Shown here: in pieces, positions 17,111-24,466 of the stretch | Layout: every line of letters starts with the position of its first letter | How positions within the stretch are numbered: the first letter of the stretch is position 1 | DNA from: Bacillota bacterium | GTDB lineage: Bacteria > Bacillota > Clostridia > Lachnospirales > Lachnospiraceae | Length of the DNA: 64,000 nucleotides | Reading direction: 5' to 3' | Assembly (NCBI GenBank): GCA_023386815.1 | Contig: JAEWIZ010000029.1 | Location: 1 to 64,000 of the forward strand | Position numbers and translations under genes: made by a program | The notes under the pieces: model-generated | What the model was told of the DNA's origin: nothing | Database searches by the model: none | The model's input: only the letters and a program-made list of their open reading frames with translations

Positions 17111-18867
17111 GAAATCAACTCCTCTTCACTTAATTGCGACATAGCTATTTCCAGGTATATATCACAGGTCTTTAATAATTCTTTATGGGTACCTTTTCCG
17201 ACCATTCTTCCTTCATCCATTACAATGATCTGATCTGCATCCATAATTGTTCCTATCCTCTGTGCAACAATCAGGCTGGTTACACCTGCTGTTTCTTTTT
17301 TAAGAACGGAGCGAAGGATTCGATCAGTTTTATAATCCAAGGCAGAAAAGCTGTCATCAAAAATGTAAAACTCCGGTTTACGACAAACCGCACGGGCTAT
17401 GGCTAGACGCTGCTTCTGCCCACCGGATATATTAGTACCTCCCTGGGATATTTCGCTGTCATATTGTCGCTCCATTTTTTCCACGAAATCTGTACCTTGA
17501 GCGATTCTTACTGCGTTTTTAATATCCCCGATATTTGGCTCAGAGGCTCCATTGTCTCCATAACCAACATTACTTGCAACTGTTCCACGAAACATCACTG
17601 CCTTTTGAGATACGTAGCCGATTTTATTATGCAAGAATTCCTGCTCATATTCTTTGACATTAACACCATCAATAAGTATTTCACCCTCGGTTGTATCATA
17701 AAATCTCGGTACCAGATTGATCAACGTGCTCTTTCCACTTCCGGTAGAACCAATGAAAGCAACCGTCTCTCCTTTTTTCACGGTAAAACTAATGTCCTGT
17801 AGAACATAATCCGATGAACCAGGATATTGAAAGCTCACGTTGCGGAATTCAATCTCGCCTGTCATACCTGTTTTACCATCAGTAAGGTGACCGTCCAGAA
17901 TCGTAGGCTCAGTTTCCAATACCTCATTGATACGTTTTGCTGATACTGATGCTCTCGGCCAAAGCACAAAGATCATGATCAACATCATAAATGACATAAT
18001 AACCTGAACTGAATAAGAGGAGAATATCACCATATTGGAGAATAGAGTTAGCCGGTCTCTCGCATCCGCTCCATCAATTAAATATGCCCCAATCCAATAG
18101 ATTGCTAAAGACATTCCGCTCATCAATGTTGACATCATAGGACTCATGATCGCCATACCCCGATTGGTATACAACTGAGTTGATGTCAGTTCTTCATTTG
18201 CTTTTTCAAATTTCTCTTCCTGATAACCCTCCGCATTGAAAGCACGAATTACTCGTAACCCTGTAAGCTTCTCTCTCATTACGCGATTGAGATTATCTGT
18301 CAGGGTTTGCATCTTCTTGAATTTCGGCATAACAAAAAGCATGATAAGAATAATCATAGTCAAAAGAATAGCTACTGCTACACCGGTAGCGAAAGACCAT
18401 TCGAAGCCTTTACCGGCAATTTTCGTGATAGCCCACACAGCCATAATGGGCGCTTTTATCATCATCTGAAGTCCCATGGTTATTAGCATCTGTACTTGTG
18501 TAATATCATTGGTAGAGCGGGTAATCAAACTTGCCGTAGAGAACCGATTGATTTCCTCCATAGAGAAGGAATCTACCTTCGAAAATAATTGACTGCGCAA
18601 TCTTTGAGAGAAGCTTGCTGCTATTCTTGCAGCAAAAAAACCAACAATTACGGATGAAATGAGACTGCCCAGTGCACATAGGAGCATCTTACCACCGGCT
18701 GTCCATATGTCAGCCATCTCACTCCCCGATGTTTGGGTTAATCTTGTGATCTCGGACATATAATCCGGGAGTTTTAAATCCAGCCATACCTGAGCAACAA
18801 TGAATACCAGACTGACCAATGCCTGTAGCCATTCTGCTGCTTTTAATCTTTTTAAAATCTTTAACAT
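17107..18867 (-). CDS. ABC multidrug-type exporter half, degenerate-site subunit, 586 aa
   Basis: Six membrane segments are followed by an ATPase domain with Walker A GSTGSGKST, signature NISGGQKQRLAIARAV, and Walker B FYIFDDSFSALD. In the last motif the catalytic Glu is replaced by Asp, the usual mark of the non-hydrolysing site in heterodimeric exporters. It is the first exporter gene after marR and is coupled to the second half by a 4-base overlap. The MarR regulator encoded 105 bases upstream probably controls it in response to a toxic compound. Confidence 0.88.
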   Translation of the reverse strand: MLKILKRLKAAEWLQALVSLVFIVAQVWLDLKLPDYMSEITRLTQTSGSEMADIWTAGGKMLLCALGSLISSVIVGFFAARIAASFSQRLRSQLFSKVDSFSMEEINRFSTASLITRSTNDITQVQMLITMGLQMMIKAPIMAVWAITKIAGKGFEWSFATGVAVAILLTMIILIMLFVMPKFKKMQTLTDNLNRVMREKLTGLRVIRAFNAEGYQEEKFEKANEELTSTQLYTNRGMAIMSPMMSTLMSGMSLAIYWIGAYLIDGADARDRLTLFSNMVIFSSYSVQVIMSFMMLIMIFVLWPRASVSAKRINEVLETEPTILDGHLTDGKTGMTGEIEFRNVSFQYPGSSDYVLQDISFTVKKGETVAFIGSTGSGKSTLINLVPRFYDTTEGEILIDGVNVKEYEQEFLHNKIGYVSQKAVMFRGTVASNVGYGDNGASEPNIGDIKNAVRIAQGTDFVEKMERQYDSEISQGGTNISGGQKQRLAIARAVCRKPEFYIFDDSFSALDYKTDRILRSVLKKETAGVTSLIVAQRIGTIMDADQIIVMDEGRMVGKGTHKELLKTCDIYLEIAMSQLSEEELIS

Positions 18868-18901
18868 AGGATAATCCCCCTTTTACTAATATTATTACTT
18901 A

Positions 18902-18930
18902 CTAACATCATTAACCTCTAATGCTGTTAG
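18902..18930. promoter_or_regulatory. Candidate MarR operator in front of the exporter genes
   Basis: CTAACATCATTA (18902-18913) and TAATGCTGTTAG (18919-18930) form a 12-base inverted repeat with one mismatch and a 5-base spacer. It lies between marR and the exporter pair. It shares the CTAAC/GTTAG half-site with the repeat at the marR promoter. Confidence 0.5.
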
Positions 18931-18972
18931 CTATTGTGTTTAAGAAATGCAGTCACTGATTCGTAACTGCAT

Positions 18973-19401
18973 TTATAAAAATTCTTCTGCCTTTCTCTCC
19001 GCAAGTCGTTTCATAATTCGGACATATTCCTTCGCATCATGCTCTCCCAGGTATTCCAGCATACTCGTTGTTGTTTTCATAATCATCTGAAAATGCTGTT
19101 CCACCTGTTCCTTTCCCTCCAATGTCATCTCTACCAGAATTCTTCGGCGATCATTGACATCAATCTTGCGGGTAATCCATCCCTTACTCTCCAGGCTGTT
19201 TAGTGTTGCTGCCACTCGAGCTGTGCTGATGCCAACCTCACTACTGATATCACTCGGAATCACATTTCCTTTATGTCTATTAATGTAATTGAGGACAAAT
19301 ATCTCACCATGCATCGATTCGCTGATCTGCTTCTGGGTATTACGCGTTCGCATCTGGTGCATAATCCCCATAAATTCATGGGCTAAGCTTGTATAGTCCA
19401 T
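18973..19401 (-). CDS. MarR-family transcriptional regulator, 142 aa
   Basis: Length and layout fit MarR. The winged helix-turn-helix includes VIPSDISSEVGISTARVAAT and LESKGWITRKIDVNDRRRI (the wing with Asp-Arg-Arg), flanked by dimerisation helices. Such proteins repress exporter genes and release DNA when they bind a ligand. It heads the operon with the two exporter halves. Its own promoter and an inverted repeat covering the start of transcription lie directly upstream (19428-19481), so autorepression is likely. The ligand is unknown. Confidence 0.88.
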   Translation of the reverse strand: MDYTSLAHEFMGIMHQMRTRNTQKQISESMHGEIFVLNYINRHKGNVIPSDISSEVGISTARVAATLNSLESKGWITRKIDVNDRRRILVEMTLEGKEQVEQHFQMIMKTTTSMLEYLGEHDAKEYVRIMKRLAERKAEEFL

Positions 19402-19427
19402 TCAAGCACCTTCTTTATTCGTTATTC

Positions 19428-19481
19428 GTTAGTTGTTTATCTAACACTATTAATAATATACTCTATTAGTTTCTTTGTCAA
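19428..19481 (-). promoter_or_regulatory. marR promoter with overlapping operator
   Basis: The -35 TTGACA (complement of 19476-19481) and -10 TATTAT (19453-19458) are 17 bases apart. Immediately downstream, GTTAG (19428-19432) and CTAAC (19441-19445) form an inverted repeat over the likely transcription start. The same half-sites recur at 18902-18930. Confidence 0.6.
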
Positions 19482-19560
19482 TAAGTATTTTAAATAACGT
19501 AAAATATTCAATTATTCCTAGGATACATCATTAATTTCTATGATACCTTATTTACTAGAA

Positions 19561-20865
19561 TCATGATAATTGATCCGGTCTTAACTTTACAATTTCCAAT
19601 CGTGAATTAATTACCGTCCACATCTGCTGATAGAAAACCATAATATTCCATATACCAGAACCACTTAAATCATATTCTGTAATTAAATCATTCAGAGCGC
19701 TAAACGTTCTAGCATCAAGTGACCACACAACATGCTGATCAAGCTCTCCAACATAGGAACTAGTATAATAAAAAAATGGAGTATAAGATACCGGATCAAA
19801 TTTAAACTCTGACCTGGTATCACTTGCCAGAATAATTGCTGAGTTGATTGTCATTGCATTGGCAATCGATTTGTTTGGTATAAAAGGAAGATCCCAATCA
19901 TATGCAATCACTGGTATTCCGATTGCAATATTAGTAGTTGAAGTTATAGATTCTATATAATCCATAAAACTTCGTAATGCAGTTATTGAGGTCACAGGGG
20001 CAGGTGGATCTGTATTTACCCCCCAATAATACTGTAAAAAGGTTAATCGATAGCATAACTGTCGTATAGGCTCATAATCCAATCTTAAAAATGTTGTCTC
20101 ATCCTCCGTAACCTTAATCTGTGGATTAATTGTAATAAATAATAAAAAGCCTTTACTTGAGATCTGGTTTTGAATGTTATTTATAAAGTCTGTATAAATC
20201 TGTTGATTGCTTTCATTAAGAAGGCTTATTAATAGATTTACCCCCTGAAAGCCTTTTTCCTCCATAATATTAATCACATTCGTTATAAGGTAATTTTGGT
20301 ATTCGTTATTAAGTAGAATCTCATATAAAACCGTAGGATTAGCTTCACCTAATGTTGAAAGTGAGGATATCATTAAAATGGGGATTGTTCCGTATGTTTT
20401 AGATAACTGAATGATATTTGTGTCATCTCCATAGGTCATAATACTTCCTTTTTCAGTTACTCTGTAGTTGAAAACAGAAAGAAAAGTTAAATATGGTAAT
20501 GTTCTTTTGAGTACTTCCTCTTTCACAAACGGATACGCAAAACCATTTGTTGTACATTCTTGAATCGTTTCATAACTAATTGCTAATGTTTCACCCGGGT
20601 AAATGAATTCTCTTTCATAAAGAACTGGATTATTTCTTAATAACTGCATCAGTGAAATACCATTGTTATCAGCAATACTATTTAAAGTATCACCAGCTTG
20701 GACTATATAGGTTTTATTCGGATACGCGATTACTATGGTTTGCCCAATAACCAGGTTATTAATATTCGTAATTCCATTCTCTATGATTAATTGACTTGCT
20801 GTTACTCCATAGGCCTTAGCGATGGAATCTATTGTATCTCCTTGCTGCACTACATGAATATCCAT
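19561..20865 (-). CDS. Two-LysM protein with a GH18-like domain lacking catalytic acids, 434 aa
   Basis: Two LysM peptidoglycan-binding repeats (residues about 1-48 and 52-97, the second with YIVQAGDTLNSIADNNGI) precede a GH18-like barrel, as in the spore cortex/coat enzymes SleL/YaaH. In active enzymes the barrel carries a D-G-V-N-x-D-x-E motif. Here the equivalent stretch near residue 208 reads FQGVNLLIS, so both acids are absent. It probably binds spore peptidoglycan without cleaving it. No signal peptide, as usual for coat proteins made in the mother cell. A paralogue lies at 41161-42477 with a different loss. The ribosome binding site is GAGG before the ATG. Confidence 0.78.
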   Translation of the reverse strand: MDIHVVQQGDTIDSIAKAYGVTASQLIIENGITNINNLVIGQTIVIAYPNKTYIVQAGDTLNSIADNNGISLMQLLRNNPVLYEREFIYPGETLAISYETIQECTTNGFAYPFVKEEVLKRTLPYLTFLSVFNYRVTEKGSIMTYGDDTNIIQLSKTYGTIPILMISSLSTLGEANPTVLYEILLNNEYQNYLITNVINIMEEKGFQGVNLLISLLNESNQQIYTDFINNIQNQISSKGFLLFITINPQIKVTEDETTFLRLDYEPIRQLCYRLTFLQYYWGVNTDPPAPVTSITALRSFMDYIESITSTTNIAIGIPVIAYDWDLPFIPNKSIANAMTINSAIILASDTRSEFKFDPVSYTPFFYYTSSYVGELDQHVVWSLDARTFSALNDLITEYDLSGSGIWNIMVFYQQMWTVINSRLEIVKLRPDQLS

Positions 20866-21012
20866 AAAATATCCTCAAAAAGATGGCTATATAAATTTAT
20901 ATTCATAAAAAACAAAGTTATACTACCTTCAAATTAGTATATTTGTTTACGACCAAATCTGTTCGAACTTTAAACCATATCGGAAAGCTTCTATTCATTT
21001 AATCAAAAATTA

Positions 21013-21051
21013 TACCGAATGAACAGCCAAGCTATGGTAGTTCATTCGGTA
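21013..21051. terminator. Bidirectional terminator after the metal ATPase gene
   Basis: TACCGAATGAAC (21013-21024) and GTTCATTCGGTA (21040-21051) form a perfect 12-base-pair stem. T-rich tracts lie on both sides (ATTTTT at 21053-21058; AAAAATTATA to the left serves the other strand). It sits 8 bases past the leftward ATPase stop codon. Confidence 0.7.
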
Positions 21052-21058
21052 TCCATTT

Positions 21059-22909
21059 TTACATATTTTTTACGTTCAATGCTCTGAAGGAATTCAATAT
21101 AGCCAAGATCGTTACCCCAACATCGGCAAATACTGCTTCCCACATGGTAGATATACCAAAGACGCTTAGACTAAGAAATAAGATCTTAACTCCAATTGCA
21201 AACACCATGTTTTGCCTTGCTATTTTAAGGGTTTTCTGAGAAATTCTTATGGCTGTTGCTATTTTGGAAGGTTCATCCGTCATGATAACAATGTCAGCTG
21301 CTTCGATTGCAGCATCCGAACCCAGTCCGCCCATTGCAATTCCTATGTCAGCCCGTGCCAATACCGGAGCGTCATTAATTCCATCGCCTACGAAGGCCAA
21401 TTTACCATCTTCCGATTTTTGTACAAATAGCTCCTCCAGTTGATCTACTTTATCTCCTGGCAATAATTCCGCATATACCTTATCGATTCCTAGATCCTTT
21501 GCTACCTTTGCAGCAACATTTTTATCATCACCTGTAAGCATGATGGTTTGTTTTATATTCGATGCTTTCAGCTCCTTAATTGCCTGAGCTGAGTCCGGCT
21601 TCATTTCATCAGCAATGATGATATAGCCCGCATATTTGTCATTGACTGCCACATGTACAACGGTACCGATTAAATCAGCAGGATCATAGGGTATATCCAT
21701 TTTCATCATTAGTTTCGCATTACCGGCGAGAATCTTTTTACCATCCACATAAGCAATGACGCCATGGCCGGAGATCTCTTCCACATCTGTGATACGACTG
21801 TTATCTATCTCTTTCCCATAGGCTTTTCTCAGGGACAGGGAAATTGGATGGTTGGAATAGCTTTCTGCAAAGGCTGTTAATTCCAGCAGCTGTTCCTTTG
21901 AAAATCCTTCCGGATGAACTTCCTGAACTTGAAACACACCTTTTGTAAGCGTTCCGGTTTTATCAAACACAACAATTTCGGTCTTTGCTAAGGCCTCTAG
22001 GTAGTTGCCTCCCTTTACCAGTATACCCTTTCTTGAGGCACCTCCTATTCCACCAAAGAAGCTTAAAGGAATAGAGATCACAAGAGCACAAGGACAAGAA
22101 ACAACCAGGAAGGATAAGGCTCTATAAATCCAATCACTAAAGGTTGCCCCATCAAATACAAGTGGTGGAATTAGTGCGATTAGCACCGCTACAATAACAA
22201 CAATGGGTGTATAATATCTGGCAAATCTTGTTATAAATTGTTCGGAATTTGATTTTTTGCTACTTGCATTTTCAACCAAATCAAGTATCTTGCTAACCGT
22301 TGATTCCCCATACTCTTTTGTTACTTCTGCGGTAATTAATCCGTTTATATTAATACAGCCACTTAAAATATCATTGCCAACCTCAATCTCACGGGGTACT
22401 GACTCACCGGTTAGCGCTGAAGTATCAACCATGGAGCTGCCCTCTATTACTCTGGCATCCAGAGGTACCCGCTCTCCCGCTTTTATCACAATAATATCAC
22501 CAACTTGAACCTCATCCGGATCAACCTTTTGTAGTCCATCACCCTTTTTTACATTCGCATAGTCGGGGCGAATATCCATCAAACTGGCAATTGACTTTCT
22601 TGATTTGTTGACAGCATAGCTTTGAAATAATTCACCTACCTGATAGAATAGCATTACTGCTACTCCTTCCGGAAAGTCACCAACAAAAAATGCTCCGATA
22701 GTAGCAATGGTCATTAAAAAGTTTTCATCGAAAACCTTACCTTTAATAATATTTTTAACAGCTCTAAGAACTACATCTCCACCAACAATAATATAACTGA
22801 TCGAAAATAAAATAGGATTAATCCAATTGATATCAATTGTTAGCTTTACTATATAAGCTAAAATAAAAATTACAGCTCCTAGAATGATGCGGCGAAGGCG
22901 TCTTTTCAT
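21059..22909 (-). CDS. P1B-type heavy-metal efflux ATPase (ZntA/CadA-like), 616 aa
   Basis: Core motifs of a heavy-metal P-type ATPase are present: TGES in the actuator domain, the metal-binding SCPCALVIS in a membrane segment near residue 271, phosphorylated Asp in DKTGTLTKG near 313, the SNHPIS histidine of the N-domain, and GDGINDAP near the C-terminus. The Cys-Pro-Cys motif fits Zn/Cd/Pb export. The protein starts almost directly with membrane helices and has no N-terminal HMA domain. A separate HMA gene lies 11 bases upstream instead. It is the last gene of the ArsR-HMA-ATPase operon. Confidence 0.9.
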   Translation of the reverse strand: MKRRLRRIILGAVIFILAYIVKLTIDINWINPILFSISYIIVGGDVVLRAVKNIIKGKVFDENFLMTIATIGAFFVGDFPEGVAVMLFYQVGELFQSYAVNKSRKSIASLMDIRPDYANVKKGDGLQKVDPDEVQVGDIIVIKAGERVPLDARVIEGSSMVDTSALTGESVPREIEVGNDILSGCININGLITAEVTKEYGESTVSKILDLVENASSKKSNSEQFITRFARYYTPIVVIVAVLIALIPPLVFDGATFSDWIYRALSFLVVSCPCALVISIPLSFFGGIGGASRKGILVKGGNYLEALAKTEIVVFDKTGTLTKGVFQVQEVHPEGFSKEQLLELTAFAESYSNHPISLSLRKAYGKEIDNSRITDVEEISGHGVIAYVDGKKILAGNAKLMMKMDIPYDPADLIGTVVHVAVNDKYAGYIIIADEMKPDSAQAIKELKASNIKQTIMLTGDDKNVAAKVAKDLGIDKVYAELLPGDKVDQLEELFVQKSEDGKLAFVGDGINDAPVLARADIGIAMGGLGSDAAIEAADIVIMTDEPSKIATAIRISQKTLKIARQNMVFAIGVKILFLSLSVFGISTMWEAVFADVGVTILAILNSFRALNVKNM

Positions 22910-22920
22910 ATGCAGCTCTC

Positions 22921-23142
22921 CTATGCCTTTTTCATTACGGTATCAGGCTCTATTTTTTTCACTATTTTTTCAGCTTCAGCAATAATGGAAGCCATCTTTA
23001 CATCCTCACCCTCAATAACCATCTTTGTCGTTAGAAAATTTACTGTAGCTTCTTTTACGCCATCCAATTTATTAACAGCAGTCTCAATTTTTGCTGCACA
23101 GTTTGCGCATTCCAAACCCTCAAGTCTAAATGTCTTTTTCAT
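22921..23142 (-). CDS. Stand-alone heavy-metal-associated (HMA) domain protein, 73 aa
   Basis: A single ferredoxin-like HMA fold with the metal-binding loop GLECANCAAKIE (Cys-x-x-Cys), followed by the expected DGVKEATVNF strand. Such domains are normally the N-terminus of P1B ATPases or free metal chaperones. Here it is encoded separately, 11 bases before an ATPase lacking its own HMA domain, so it likely delivers metal to it. The C-terminal extension is Lys/Glu rich. Its neighbours indicate Zn/Cd rather than copper. Confidence 0.88.
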   Translation of the reverse strand: MKKTFRLEGLECANCAAKIETAVNKLDGVKEATVNFLTTKMVIEGEDVKMASIIAEAEKIVKKIEPDTVMKKA

Positions 23143-23193
23143 ACTAATATCCTCCTTAATTTAATTACACTTGTTTGTGTACAACGAATAATC

Positions 23194-23556
23194 TTATTCT
23201 CTGATATGTTCCAAGCCCTTTTCAAAAATCTCCTTTACATGATCATCGGATAACGAATAGAAAACTACCTTACCCTCTTTTCTGTATTTCACTAGATTCG
23301 CAGCTCTTAAGGATTTTAATTGATGGGATATCGCTGATTTTGTCATGTTTAACAATACCGCTAAATCACATACACACATTTCACTTTCATCAAGTGCCCA
23401 CATTATCTTTATTCTGGTACTATCCCCTAATACTTTAAAGAAATCCGATAAGTCATATAGTTCATCTTCCTGCGGCATTACCTGTTGAACCTTTTCTACG
23501 ACATCCGCATGTAACACTTCACAATCACAGTTAATTACTGTATCTTTATCTTTCAC
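23194..23556 (-). CDS. ArsR/CadC-family metal-sensing repressor, 120 aa
   Basis: Winged helix-turn-helix of the ArsR family: DLAVLLNMTKSAISHQLKSL is the recognition region. Metal ligands resemble CadC: N-terminal Cys-Asp-Cys and ELSEMCVCDL-type Cys pair ('EMCVCDL'), plus a second set at the C-terminal helix (DDHVKEIFEKGLEH). The start is placed at the GTG at 23556, preceded by GGAAGG at a 7-base spacer. A TTG at 23598 would add 14 residues but overlaps an operator. It should repress its own operon and the neighbouring methyltransferase gene, since all carry AGTTGAA-N6-TTCAACT sites. Confidence 0.88.
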   Translation of the reverse strand: MKDKDTVINCDCEVLHADVVEKVQQVMPQEDELYDLSDFFKVLGDSTRIKIMWALDESEMCVCDLAVLLNMTKSAISHQLKSLRAANLVKYRKEGKVVFYSLSDDHVKEIFEKGLEHIRE

Positions 23557-23580
23557 AAGTTCACCTTCCTTCAAATTAAT

Positions 23581-23639
23581 AGTTGAACAACCATTCAACT
23601 TATATTCACATTATAGTTGAATACATGCTCAACTGTCAA
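23581..23639 (-). promoter_or_regulatory. ArsR-regulated promoter with two operators
   Basis: A consensus promoter reads leftward: -35 TTGACA (complement of 23634-23639), 18-base spacer, -10 TATAAT (23610-23615). Operator 2, AGTTGAA-N6-CTCAACT (23615-23634), fills the spacer. Operator 1, AGTTGAA-N6-TTCAACT (23581-23600), lies just downstream, between the start of transcription and the GTG start codon. Confidence 0.75.
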
Positions 23640-23685
23640 TAGCATATTTCCTTCTTTTACAAATTTATTTCACTTTTTCAAGCTC

Positions 23686-24264
23686 TTAGATGAACAAAAG
23701 GTAGCGACCTACTTTATTTTTATAATCAATGTACTGATTTTTAAAGGTCTTCACTAAAAATTTTTCTTCCTCCAATATCTGAAGATGCATCAAGGTAATT
23801 GTAGCAATGGCACAGATCCATACGATAATATTCCCAAAGCTTAAGCATGCTCCCAGGTAAGTAAGGTCAAACCCTAAGAATGCGGGATTTCTGCTAAACT
23901 GATAGATTCCGCTTGTTACGATAGCTGTTTTGTCTTCATCAGGAATGCCAGCTCTCCAGCTATCCTTCATTGTTATCATTGCAAGAATAAAAAGGTATGT
24001 GCCAAGGCCAAATAAGAAAAACCCCGCCCCACGAATAAAGGGATTAGAGAAGAATGTAACATTAAACGCTGTACTTACGAACATTATTATGGCCATTACC
24101 GACGTCGAAATTCTTAATAAAATTTCAATTACTACTGTCTTTGCAGCCTTATTCCCTCTTCCTAACTGATTGGTTTGGATTCCTCTTCGTTTTTGATTCA
24201 AAAGCTTTAAAAAATAAGCAATATAGAATATAGCTAATAAAATAATACCTAATGTTTGTATCAT
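23686..24264 (-). CDS. Isoprenylcysteine carboxyl methyltransferase (ICMT)-family membrane protein, 192 aa
   Basis: Four or five membrane helices are followed by the conserved GIYQFSRNPAFLGF segment and a C-terminal EEEKFLVKTFKNQYIDYKNKV, the S-adenosylmethionine-binding core of ICMT/PEMT-like methyltransferases. The bacterial substrate is unknown. Homologues are repeatedly found beside heavy-metal efflux genes (CzcN-like). It is transcribed from its own promoter, which carries the best copy of the ArsR operator in this window (24284-24315), so it is probably induced by metal together with the efflux operon downstream. Confidence 0.75.
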   Translation of the reverse strand: MIQTLGIILLAIFYIAYFLKLLNQKRRGIQTNQLGRGNKAAKTVVIEILLRISTSVMAIIMFVSTAFNVTFFSNPFIRGAGFFLFGLGTYLFILAMITMKDSWRAGIPDEDKTAIVTSGIYQFSRNPAFLGFDLTYLGACLSFGNIIVWICAIATITLMHLQILEEEKFLVKTFKNQYIDYKNKVGRYLLFI

Positions 24265-24283
24265 AGAATATCCCCCTTTATTT

Positions 24284-24345
24284 TATTATAGTTGAACAAT
24301 TGTTCAACTATAATACAGTATATGCATGAGGCCTATGATTGTCAA
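24284..24345 (-). promoter_or_regulatory. Methyltransferase promoter with a perfect 32-base palindromic operator
   Basis: The -35 TTGACA (complement of 24340-24345) and -10 TATACT (24317-24322) are 17 bases apart. Directly downstream, 24284-24315 is a perfect 32-base palindrome with core AGTTGAA-CAATTG-TTCAACT. This matches the half-sites and spacing of the two operators at the arsR promoter. Confidence 0.75.
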
Positions 24346-24359
24346 TAGGGTATTAAGAA

Positions 24360-24417
24360 TTTACCAGTAAAAAAACAAAGGTTGGGTTAACATCCAACTT
24401 TTTTTTTTACTGGTAAA
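24360..24417. terminator. Bidirectional terminator
   Basis: TTTACCAGTAAAAAAA (24360-24375) pairs perfectly with 24402-24417. An inner GTTGG/CCAAC stem lies between them. It separates the hydrolase gene (leftward, ending at 24467) from the methyltransferase promoter. Confidence 0.65.
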
Positions 24418-24466
24418 TTAAATTTTGACTCACCTTGCCTTTATCGGTTTATTTACGTACGAATCT

